Source: Methanothermobacter sp.
GTDB lineage: Archaea; Methanobacteriota; Methanobacteria; Methanobacteriales; Methanothermobacteraceae
Assembly (NCBI RefSeq): GCF_030055435.1
Contig: NZ_JASFYG010000002.1
Span: forward strand, 83,224 to 147,223
Length of the DNA: 64,000 nt
Reading direction: 5' to 3'
Shown here: positions 17,789 through 25,562 of the stretch, one piece after another
How positions within the stretch are numbered: the stretch's first letter is position 1
Layout: each line of letters opens with the position of its first letter
The notes under the pieces: generated by a model
The model's database searches: none
The model's input: the letters and a program-made list of their open reading frames with translations, nothing else
What the model was told of the DNA's origin: nothing
Position numbers and translations under genes: made by a program

Positions 17789-18175
17789 TTAATCTGATGA
17801 TTTATCATCCATTATCTTTAGGCTAACAGTATCTCCATCTCTTAATTTAAGGGTTTTTCTGAGGTTTACAGGGGCAACAAATTCAAGGCACACATCCCTG
17901 TGATGGGTTTTAACAGGGAACAGAATGGCTCCATCAACCTCATCGTTCAGTACAGCCCTCACATAGAGTACATCCCCGAAACCGCCACCACCATGTATTT
18001 TGTCAGCCTTAAGGCGCAGTTTTCTGACGATTTCAGGGTCGTCAGTTTCTATGTTTAGGGTGCCGGGGAATGGCTCGAACCCCAGCTTCTCCCTGAACTG
18101 TTCAAGGTAGACGTCCCTTGTCATGAAGTATGCGCCCTCACCGAAACCTGAACTGACCCTTCCGGTTATGATCAT
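17789..18175 (-). CDS. ribK: CTP-dependent riboflavin kinase
   Basis: A 128-residue protein of the archaeal DUF120/RibK family (MJ0056-like), which makes FMN with CTP as donor. It opens with ITGRVSSGFGEGAYFMTRD, followed by PFPGTLNIET, the small-barrel signature. The next gene is ribB, and the preceding gene sepS ends 4 bases upstream, so the flavin genes share a transcript with a tRNA synthetase. The usual length is about 125-140, so it is complete. Confidence 0.92.
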   Translation of the reverse strand: MIITGRVSSGFGEGAYFMTRDVYLEQFREKLGFEPFPGTLNIETDDPEIVRKLRLKADKIHGGGGFGDVLYVRAVLNDEVDGAILFPVKTHHRDVCLEFVAPVNLRKTLKLRDGDTVSLKIMDDKSSD

Positions 18176-18179
18176 CCTC

Positions 18180-19775
18180 TCACTCCAGCCTGCCCCTTAT
18201 AGTTGAGAAGAGGGGACCCCTCAGGTCTATCTCACGGTTCCTGCCTGTTATGTACCTCATGGCCACATCATCCAGGATTAGGTTCAGGTCAGAAAGGGAC
18301 CTTGCTATCGTGCTCCTCACCTCAACCTCTTCGGCGCCGCTCACAGCCATCTCCTCCACCCTGTAGGCTGCCTCGGCTGCAAGGGCATCCATGTAGGTTA
18401 TCCCTGTGTTGAGGCCATCCCGCCGGGCGCTGGCTATGAGTTCGTTGTCCAGTTCCGTCCCGGGTGGAACACCCAGTATGTTGCCATCGTGGATGTAGAT
18501 GGTGTTCCAGACCGCAGGTCCAAGGAGCCGCGTGTTCTCCTCATCCTCAACCGCTTCCACCCTGATCCTCCTGCCAAGGAATTCTCCACTGTAAACCTCA
18601 AAGCTGCAGGGTGACTCTGCGTCTGCATGGGCCCTCCAGGTTTCAATTATCCTCTCCATGAGCATCCTGCCATCTGAGGTTACAGGGTGGAGGTTTATCC
18701 TGAGCATGCCGGCGATGTCCCTGTCGGTGAGCCTCCAGGGTCCATGGATCTGGGGGTAGACCATCTCCCGGACGTCATCCACCTGGTTGAGTATCATGGC
18801 CACACGTTCAACACCAACCCCAAGGTTCATGACCTCTTTGTCTATGCCGTACATTGAGAGTGCTATGGGGGAGTATAACCCGAAGGTTGCAATTTCAACC
18901 CAGTCCCTGAGGCCTGGGTGGTAGGCGTAGACCTCTGTCTGGGTCCCGGGAATGTAGTACTTGGATTTCTTCTCATCAGGCAGAAACTTGAACCTTGAGA
19001 AGCCGAAGTGCTCAAGCAGGCCCTCGGCCACTGCCTTCCCAACGTCCAGGGGAACCTCATCATCCACAACTACGCATGAGGCTGAGTGATAGGTCATGAG
19101 GTGACTTGAATCCTCCCTCTGCTCCCTCCTGAAGCATCGGTCAATTGAGAAGAGTTTCAGGGGGAGGGGGTATCGGTCATGCATGTTCTGCAGGGATATG
19201 AACCATCCCGAGGTCATATGGGACCTCAGGGTTGTCCTGCCTGCGACGGGTTTGAGGTCCCTTATCTCAGGGAACACCCTCTCGATGATCCTGAGGGCTT
19301 CATGGCTTTCAACCTCAAGGGCCCCGGATACCTCAAGGACGAGGTCGTCCCCGGAGATGTCACCCTTCTTGTAGGACCTGAAGACCTCCTTGAGGCCCTG
19401 GATCCTGTCCTCTGTCACCTCAACTCCCATATCCTCTATCATCTGGATCTTATCAAGGCTCAGGCCTATGTCTGGCCTTGGAAGCCCCCCCAGGTAGAAG
19501 CACCTGTCAAGGACCGCCGGGGCCTCGGGGCCAAACTGCCTGTATATATGCTCCTCGTCTATGAATACAGGGTTCACCATCTCACTGAAACCCAGCCTGA
19601 GGTAGGCCTCCCTTATCATCCAGATGGTGTCATAGAGGACGTGGGATTTTCCCACACCAAACCTCAGGCGTGGATACTGCATGTCATGGTGGGGCTTTTT
19701 AAGGAGCTTCCCGCTCTCAAGCCATGCCCTCTCAAAGTCCCTCCTTGATAGTTTAACTATATCCTTCTTCTTCAA
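18180..19775 (-). CDS. sepS: O-phosphoseryl-tRNA synthetase
   Basis: A class II aminoacyl-tRNA synthetase of 531 residues that charges tRNA-Cys with phosphoserine, the first step of tRNA-dependent cysteine synthesis in methanogens. Motif 2 (CFRREQREDSSHLMTYHSASC) and motif 3 (LGVGVERVAMIL) are visible, and the N-terminal segment HDMQYPRLRFGVGKSHVL is typical. The start is TTG 19775, preceded by GGGGG. It is the first gene of a minus-strand unit with ribK, ribB and the KaiC-like gene. The partner SepCysS is not in the window. Confidence 0.93.
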   Translation of the reverse strand: MKKKDIVKLSRRDFERAWLESGKLLKKPHHDMQYPRLRFGVGKSHVLYDTIWMIREAYLRLGFSEMVNPVFIDEEHIYRQFGPEAPAVLDRCFYLGGLPRPDIGLSLDKIQMIEDMGVEVTEDRIQGLKEVFRSYKKGDISGDDLVLEVSGALEVESHEALRIIERVFPEIRDLKPVAGRTTLRSHMTSGWFISLQNMHDRYPLPLKLFSIDRCFRREQREDSSHLMTYHSASCVVVDDEVPLDVGKAVAEGLLEHFGFSRFKFLPDEKKSKYYIPGTQTEVYAYHPGLRDWVEIATFGLYSPIALSMYGIDKEVMNLGVGVERVAMILNQVDDVREMVYPQIHGPWRLTDRDIAGMLRINLHPVTSDGRMLMERIIETWRAHADAESPCSFEVYSGEFLGRRIRVEAVEDEENTRLLGPAVWNTIYIHDGNILGVPPGTELDNELIASARRDGLNTGITYMDALAAEAAYRVEEMAVSGAEEVEVRSTIARSLSDLNLILDDVAMRYITGRNREIDLRGPLFSTIRGRLE

Positions 19776-19875
19776 ATGGAACCCCCGTGATCTTTATGGT
19801 ATACGTAATAGGGATCATCAAGTGCGATGAGCCGGGTTATCACCCATCATGAGATGCTTCCGTTAAATTAGCCAG

Positions 19876-19912
19876 TTGAAGGTGCCTTCAGTTTTCCCAC
19901 CGTCACCTTCAA
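19876..19912. other. 9-bp inverted repeat upstream of tfrA
   Basis: TTGAAGGTG (19876-19884) and CACCTTCAA (19904-19912) are perfectly complementary around a 19-base loop. It lies in the 225-base spacer between the divergent sepS and tfrA, about 60 bases before the tfrA TATA box. It could be a protein site; it precedes the tfrA promoter, so it is not part of that leader. Confidence 0.4.
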
Positions 19913-19968
19913 GAGAAGGGTGATCTTTCACTTCCCATATTCATCACCTTAACATATTGACTGCCAAA

Positions 19969-20000
19969 CCTTATAATAATGAATGTTGAAAATAATCTCC
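19969..20000 (+). promoter_or_regulatory. tfrA TATA box with near-leaderless spacing
   Basis: CCTTATAATAAT at about 19969-19980 is a good archaeal box A. Counting 25-27 bases downstream places transcription start at about 20000, next to ATG 20001. This argues against the upstream ATG at 19983. Confidence 0.6.
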
Positions 20001-21644
20001 ATGGAAAGCGAGCTTTACGAATGTGATGTTCTCATAATAGGCTCAGGCGGAGCCGGTTGCAGGGCAGCAATTGAGGTTTCTGAACACAAACTGACACCAA
20101 TCATAGTTTCAAAGGGTTTATCATTCAAATCAGGATGCACAGGAATGGCTGAGGGTGGATACAACGCCGCATTCGCATGTGTTGATCCTGATGACAGTCC
20201 TGATGTCCACTTTGAGGATACAATGAGGGGTGGGGGGTTCATCAACGACCCCAGACTTGTCCGTGTACTGGTGGACGAGGCCCCTGACAGACTGAGGGAC
20301 CTTGAAGAATATGGTGCACTCTTTGACCGCCAGGAGTCAGGCCTCCTGGATCAGAGGCCCTTCGGAGGCCAGACCTACAGGAGGACCTGCTACCATGGGG
20401 ACAGGACAGGTCATGAGATTATCATGGCCCTCAAGGAGGAAGTTATAAGGAGGGACATAGAGACCATCGATGAGGTGATGATAACCTCACTCCTTGTTGA
20501 GGATGGCAGCGTCCTTGGCGCCATGGGTGTATCCATCAGGAATTCAGAACCTGTGGCCTTCAGGGCCTCCTCCACCATACTGGCATCAGGCGGAGCAGGC
20601 CACATATATCCTGTAACATCCAATACCATGCAGAAGGGTGGTGATGGCTTTGCACTAGCCTGGAAGGCAGGGGCTGACCTCATAGACATGGAACAGGTCC
20701 AGTTCCACCCCACAGGCATGGTATACCCCGAGTCACGGAGGGGGGTCCTTGTGACGGAGGCCGTGAGAGGTGAAGGCGGTATACTACTAAACATTGAGGG
20801 TGAACGGTTCATGAGCCGCTATGACCCCCGAGGGGAACTTGCAACAAGGGACGTGGTTGCAAGGGCCATCTACACCGAGATAATGGAGGGCCGGGGAACC
20901 GAGAACGGCGGCGTCTACCTAGATGTGAGCCACCTCCCTGATGAGGTTATAGAGGAGAAACTTGAGACCATGCTCCTCCAGTTCCTGGATGTGGGCGTGG
21001 ATATAAGGTCTGAGCCGATGGAGGTTGCACCCACAGCACACCACTTCATGGGGGGTGTCAGGATAGATGAATGGGGCAGGACCAACCTCAGGAACCTCTT
21101 CGCAGCGGGAGAGGTGGCAGGTGGCGTCCACGGGGCCAACAGGCTCGGAGGAAATGCCCTGGCCGATACCCAGGTATTCGGGAGGAGGGCAGGTATATCG
21201 GCTGCAAAAAACGCCATGAATTCATCCAGGAAACAAGTCAGATCACTCATTGAGGAGGAGGAAAAGAGGATAAAGGGCATGGTCCGCGATGGATCCATAA
21301 GGCCGGCTGAGATAAGGGAGGAACTCCATGAGGCGATGTGGAGTGATGTTGCAATTGTGAGGAGCCGGAGGTCACTTGAATCTGCAATGTCCAGGATTTC
21401 CACGCTGATGGATAAACTGGGGGACCTTGATGTCCCTGAGACAGGAGGGTTTAACAGCAACCTCCTGGAGGCCCTTGAACTTGAGAACATGCTCATAACA
21501 GCCTCACTGGTGACCCGCTCAGCCCTTATACGGGAGGAGAGCAGGGGGTCCCACTACCGGGAGGATTTCCCTGAAACACGCCCAGAATGGAAAAGAAGCA
21601 TATTACTAAACAGGAAGATGGAGCCTCAGTTCATAGAGAGATGA
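20001..21644 (+). CDS. tfrA: Thiol:fumarate reductase subunit A (CoM/CoB)
   Basis: A flavoprotein subunit of the enzyme that reduces fumarate with CoM-SH and CoB-SH, giving succinate and the heterodisulfide. The FAD-binding start CDVLIIGSGGAGCRAAIE, the HPTGMVYPES loop, GARGGV-like segments and the catalytic RxxE/His region (FMSRYDPRGELATRD, APTAHHFMGGVRIDE) match the SdhA/FrdA/NadB family. Length about 547 fits TfrA. I choose ATG 20001 over 19983 because of TATA spacing. The iron-sulfur subunit TfrB is not adjacent, consistent with the split genes of Methanothermobacter. Confidence 0.92.
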   Translation: MESELYECDVLIIGSGGAGCRAAIEVSEHKLTPIIVSKGLSFKSGCTGMAEGGYNAAFACVDPDDSPDVHFEDTMRGGGFINDPRLVRVLVDEAPDRLRDLEEYGALFDRQESGLLDQRPFGGQTYRRTCYHGDRTGHEIIMALKEEVIRRDIETIDEVMITSLLVEDGSVLGAMGVSIRNSEPVAFRASSTILASGGAGHIYPVTSNTMQKGGDGFALAWKAGADLIDMEQVQFHPTGMVYPESRRGVLVTEAVRGEGGILLNIEGERFMSRYDPRGELATRDVVARAIYTEIMEGRGTENGGVYLDVSHLPDEVIEEKLETMLLQFLDVGVDIRSEPMEVAPTAHHFMGGVRIDEWGRTNLRNLFAAGEVAGGVHGANRLGGNALADTQVFGRRAGISAAKNAMNSSRKQVRSLIEEEEKRIKGMVRDGSIRPAEIREELHEAMWSDVAIVRSRRSLESAMSRISTLMDKLGDLDVPETGGFNSNLLEALELENMLITASLVTRSALIREESRGSHYREDFPETRPEWKRSILLNRKMEPQFIER

Positions 21645-21685
21645 GCAGTAACTTGATACAAGTAATTGAAGTAGGTTAAAACTGC

Positions 21686-22348
21686 TCAGGGGGTCACTAT
21701 ATCCATTATCTCAGGGCTGCGGTAGTCCCTGAAGACATGGTCAGCCTCCGCCCGTCTGAGCTCTGCCTCCCCATACCTCCCGGCTGCTATTCCAATCTTA
21801 AGGGCACCCACATGGGCCCCGGCCATCATATCGTAGGGTGTGTCACCAAAGAGGACGATTCTTCCCGAGGCCCCCATCTCAAGTCCCCTCTTAACCGCGA
21901 TTTCTGTGAGCTCCTCCCTTATGCTGCTGTCACTCCCAAAGCCCCCGAATGAGAAGTAACCTGCAATTCCAGCCCTCTCAAGCTTCATGAAGGCTATATC
22001 TTCCAGATTACCTGTGACAATTCCCATGCAGGCACTGACGGATCTTAAGGACTCAAGAAACTCCATAACACCATCTATGAGCTTGATATCATCGTACTGG
22101 ATGTTTTTTCCCACATAAACCACGAGTTCATGGAGGAAGTCGTCCATCCCATCATCTATATCCTCTAATTTGAGGCCCATGAGGCTGAGGACCTCCCTGG
22201 CTATTGCCGGGTCTGTTTTTCCATGGTAATCTATGAGGTCAATGGTTGCGTCAACACCGTAGACCTCCCTGAAAGCATAGCTGAATGCCTCCTCATGGAC
22301 CTCTGAGCGGTGTATGAGGGTTTTGTCGATGTCGAATAATGCGATCAT
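21686..22348 (-). CDS. HAD-family phosphatase (phosphoglycolate phosphatase-like)
   Basis: About 220 residues with HAD motif I FDIDKTLIH, a helical cap (EAFSYAFREVYGVDATIDLIDYHG), motif II GIVTGN, and motifs III/IV GRIVLFGDTPYDMMAGAHVGALKIG. The substrate is unknown; related proteins remove phosphate from phosphoglycolate or nucleotides. The frame opens at 22399, but ATG 22348 begins directly at the catalytic strand and lies 10 bases after the deaminase stop. It is probably co-transcribed with the deaminase. Confidence 0.82.
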   Translation of the reverse strand: MIALFDIDKTLIHRSEVHEEAFSYAFREVYGVDATIDLIDYHGKTDPAIAREVLSLMGLKLEDIDDGMDDFLHELVVYVGKNIQYDDIKLIDGVMEFLESLRSVSACMGIVTGNLEDIAFMKLERAGIAGYFSFGGFGSDSSIREELTEIAVKRGLEMGASGRIVLFGDTPYDMMAGAHVGALKIGIAAGRYGEAELRRAEADHVFRDYRSPEIMDIVTP

Positions 22349-22358
22349 CTTCCCAACC

Positions 22359-23648
22359 CTACTGTTTTGATGCAAGCTCCTCTGCAGCACCCTCTGCAAG
22401 TTCCATGACGTATTCCTCGTCCAGCACCTTCAGTTTATCCTCAAGCAGCAGAATCCTCCCGTCACATATCACAGTATCAACATCCGCGCCACTGGCAGAA
22501 TATACGAGGTGTGAGGCCGGGTTCCTCCAGGGTGTGAGGTGGGGCCTGCGGGTGTTCAGGACCACAAGATCCGCCAGCATGCCCTCCTCTATGAGGCCAG
22601 ACTTGATTCCCAGGGCCTCGGCACCATTCACTGTTGCCATACGGAATACATCCATCGCAGGGAGTGCCGTGGGGTCATGGAGTCTGACCTTCTGGAGCAG
22701 TGAGGCTGTCTTCATCTCCTCAAACATATCCAGGTTATTGTTTGAGGCGGCCCCGTCTGTCCCGATGGAGACGTTGACGCCCCGCTCCATGAGTTCAGGT
22801 ACAGGTGAGGTGCCTGATGCCAGTTTCATATTGCTTGAGGGGTTGTGTGAGACCTTCACTCCTCGCTCTGAGAGGATCTCCATTTCATTTTCGCTCAGCC
22901 AGACGCAGTGGGCTGCCACGGTCTCCGGTCCAAGGACGCCTGTAGAATCCAGGTACTCAACAGGGGACATTCCATGGGCTTCTGATACCTCCCTGACCTC
23001 ATTTTCTGTTTCAGATACGTGGATATGGATACCAAGACCGTGTTCATCTGCCAGCCGAGCGGTTTCTCGGAGGAGTTCCTCTGAGCAGGTGTAGGGGCTG
23101 TGGGGTCCAAGGGCAACCTTTATGCGTCCATCTGCCATTCCATGGCATTCACGGATTATCCTGAGGCTCTCCCTGATTTCAGCCCGCCTTTTATCATCAT
23201 CCCCCAGGTCTATCATCCCGTGACTTAGAACGCATCTCAGTCCCGCCTCATCCACTGCACGGGCCACGTCATCCATGTAGAAGTACATGTCATTGAAGGT
23301 GGTTGTACCTGACCTTATCATCTCCACACATCCAAGGAGGGCCCCAGCATGGCAGTATTCCCCGTTGAGGTGGGCCTCGGCTGGCCAGATATGTTCATTC
23401 AGCCACCTGTCAAGGGGGAGGTCATCTGCCATCCCCCTGAACAGTGTCATTGAGAGGTGGGTGTGTGTATTCACAAGACCCGGGACGAGGAGTTTCCCGT
23501 GGCCATCAATGACGGTGTCAGCGTCACCGGGACTCAGGTTGTCTGAAACCTCCTCTATGGTGTTACCCTCAATCAGAACCGATCCCCTGCGCGGGCCTGC
23601 TGCGTCAAGGATCTGGGCGCCATGTATCAGTATGCTCTCATTCTCCAT
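22359..23648 (-). CDS. dadD: 5'-deoxyadenosine / SAH / MTA deaminase
   Basis: An amidohydrolase of 429 residues in the MtaD/SsnA-like group. Metal ligands: VNTHTHLSM (HxH), GIHIHVSE, VAAHCVWLSE and SIGTDGAASNN (Asp). In methanogens the family member DadD deaminates 5'-deoxyadenosine, S-adenosylhomocysteine and methylthioadenosine to inosine derivatives, recycling products of SAM enzymes. The start at 23648 follows AAGGTGATCCG. The adjoining HAD gene and the divergent hisG do not refine the substrate. Confidence 0.85.
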   Translation of the reverse strand: MENESILIHGAQILDAAGPRRGSVLIEGNTIEEVSDNLSPGDADTVIDGHGKLLVPGLVNTHTHLSMTLFRGMADDLPLDRWLNEHIWPAEAHLNGEYCHAGALLGCVEMIRSGTTTFNDMYFYMDDVARAVDEAGLRCVLSHGMIDLGDDDKRRAEIRESLRIIRECHGMADGRIKVALGPHSPYTCSEELLRETARLADEHGLGIHIHVSETENEVREVSEAHGMSPVEYLDSTGVLGPETVAAHCVWLSENEMEILSERGVKVSHNPSSNMKLASGTSPVPELMERGVNVSIGTDGAASNNNLDMFEEMKTASLLQKVRLHDPTALPAMDVFRMATVNGAEALGIKSGLIEEGMLADLVVLNTRRPHLTPWRNPASHLVYSASGADVDTVICDGRILLLEDKLKVLDEEYVMELAEGAAEELASKQ

Positions 23649-23661
23649 CGGATCACCTTAT

Positions 23662-23673
23662 AACTTATAAGTT
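23662..23673. promoter_or_regulatory. Palindrome in the dadD leader
   Basis: AACTTATAAGTT is a perfect 12-bp palindrome about 14 bases before the dadD start. A minus-strand TATA-like CTATATAAT lies further upstream (about 23703-23711). Operator function is inference. Confidence 0.35.
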
Positions 23674-23807
23674 TTAACTTGTAATCTGGGATGAATCTAA
23701 AGCTATTATATAGGTTCCTTAAAAAGAGATATAAGTGATGTGATTCTGCAGATGAGATACTGCTGTGTACGGCATTCACAGTAAAATTTGAGTCATCGAG
23801 GGATTGA

Positions 23808-24671
23808 ATGAAGATAAGAATAGCAGTTCCCTCAAAGGGAAGGATAAGCGAACCTGCAATAAGGCTACTTGAAAACGCAGGTGTGGGGCTGAAGGATACA
23901 ATTAACAGGAAGCTATTTTCAAAGACACAGCACCCCCAGATCGATGTCATGTTCAGCAGGGCAGCCGATATACCCGAATTCGTTGCAGATGGGGCGGCTG
24001 ACCTTGGTATCACAGGATACGACCTCATAGTGGAGAGGGGGAGTGAGGTTGAAATTCTCGAGGACCTCAACTATGGGAGGGCCAGCCTTGTCCTGGCAGC
24101 CCCCGAGGACTCCCCCATCGAGAAACCAGAGGACATACCCGACGGTGCTGTCATAGCAACAGAGTTTCCCAGGATAACACGGGATTATATCAGGAAAAGG
24201 AATATAGGGGCCGAGATAGTTGAACTCACAGGCTCCACAGAGATAGCACCATTCATCGGGGTGGCGGACCTCATAACCGACCTCAGCAGCACCGGCACCA
24301 CACTCAGGATGAACCACCTCAAGGTCATTGACACACTCCTTGAGAGTTCAGTGAAACTCATAGCAAACCCCGAAAGCTACAGAAGCAAGGGGCAGCTGAT
24401 AGAGGAACTCAGAACAGGTATACGGGGAGTTATAGATGCAGAGGGTCGCAGACTCGTAATGCTGAACATAGACAGGAAAAACCTGGATCGTGTGAGGGCA
24501 CTCATGCCAGGGATGACCGGACCCACTGTCTCTGAGGTGCTCTCAGATAATGGGGTTGTGGCTGTCCACGCGGTTGTGGATGAGAAGGATGTCTTCAACC
24601 TGGTGAACAGGCTCAAGGCTGTGGGGGCAAGGGACATACTGGTTGTGCCAATTGAGAGGATAATCCCCTGA
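23808..24671 (+). CDS. hisG: ATP phosphoribosyltransferase, long form
   Basis: First enzyme of histidine biosynthesis: ATP plus PRPP gives phosphoribosyl-ATP. N-terminal IRIAVPSKGRISEPAIRLLENAG, then DLGITGYDLIVE and the PRPP loop DLITDLSSTGTTLR are typical. At 287 residues it is the long type, with a C-terminal regulatory (ACT-like) domain after about residue 210, so it needs no HisZ and is probably inhibited by histidine. The start follows GAGGGATTGA. A TATA-like GATATAAG lies at about 23729. Confidence 0.93.
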   Translation: MKIRIAVPSKGRISEPAIRLLENAGVGLKDTINRKLFSKTQHPQIDVMFSRAADIPEFVADGAADLGITGYDLIVERGSEVEILEDLNYGRASLVLAAPEDSPIEKPEDIPDGAVIATEFPRITRDYIRKRNIGAEIVELTGSTEIAPFIGVADLITDLSSTGTTLRMNHLKVIDTLLESSVKLIANPESYRSKGQLIEELRTGIRGVIDAEGRRLVMLNIDRKNLDRVRALMPGMTGPTVSEVLSDNGVVAVHAVVDEKDVFNLVNRLKAVGARDILVVPIERIIP

Positions 24672-24680
24672 GGTGTATCA

Positions 24681-25454
24681 ATGAAGTTCCTCCGGTTTTC
24701 ACATGATGGAAGGGTTCTCTGCGGCTTTACAGATGGAGAAAGGGTATTTCAGGTTGAAAGTGATCACTACCTCCTTGAAGACCCTGAGGTTATCTCGGAA
24801 CATAATATGGGGGACGTTAGGATCCTCCCACCGGTTTCACCCTCAAAGGTCATATGTGTGGGTCTCAACTACAGGGACCACGCAGCTGAACTTGGAATGG
24901 ACATCCCTGATGAACCCGTCATATTCCTCAAGCCACCAACAGCGGTCATAGGCCATGGCGATGCAATAGTCTACCCTACAATGTCCTCGGAGGTTGACCA
25001 TGAGGTTGAACTTGCAGTGGTTATATCAGAAAGGGCGAGGTGCGTTGATTCAGAGGAGGCGGATGAATTCATAGCAGGCTACACGGTCCTCAATGATGTA
25101 ACTGCAAGGGACCTCCAGAGGCGTGACGGCCAGTGGACCCGTGCAAAGAGCTTTGACACATTCTGCCCCATAGGACCATTCATAGAAACTGATATCAGAC
25201 CCAGCAACCTTGATATATCCCTTGAACTCAATGGGGTACTCAGGCAGTCATCCAGCACATCAAACATGATATTCACCGTCCAGGAACTGGTTGAGTTCAT
25301 ATCAGAGATCATGACACTGGAGCCCGGCGATATCATTGCAACCGGCACACCACCAGGAGTTGGAGAGATGAAACCGGGTGACACCGTCAGGGCCACCGTT
25401 GAGGGTGTGGGAACACTTGAAAACAGGGTTGAATCTTCAGATAACATCCAATGA
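24681..25454 (+). CDS. Fumarylacetoacetate hydrolase family protein
   Basis: 257 residues with the FAH core: VICVGLNYRDHAAELG, PVIFLKPPTAVIGHGDAIVYP, VDHEVELAVVI (acidic metal ligands E-x-E), AGYTVLNDVTARDLQ, KSFDTFCPIGP and GDIIATGTPPGVG. The family includes acylpyruvate hydrolases and oxaloacetate decarboxylases/tautomerases; the substrate in methanogens is not established. It starts 9 bases after hisG and is probably co-transcribed with it. Confidence 0.85.
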   Translation: MKFLRFSHDGRVLCGFTDGERVFQVESDHYLLEDPEVISEHNMGDVRILPPVSPSKVICVGLNYRDHAAELGMDIPDEPVIFLKPPTAVIGHGDAIVYPTMSSEVDHEVELAVVISERARCVDSEEADEFIAGYTVLNDVTARDLQRRDGQWTRAKSFDTFCPIGPFIETDIRPSNLDISLELNGVLRQSSSTSNMIFTVQELVEFISEIMTLEPGDIIATGTPPGVGEMKPGDTVRATVEGVGTLENRVESSDNIQ

Positions 25455-25562
25455 AAAACATCATCTGAAAATAAGCTTTATTTAATCCCCAAGCCAGCAT
25501 ATTATTTTTTAAATAAAAGGGTCAGGCAATGAATAAATAAAAAAATGAATGTCCCTTTAACC

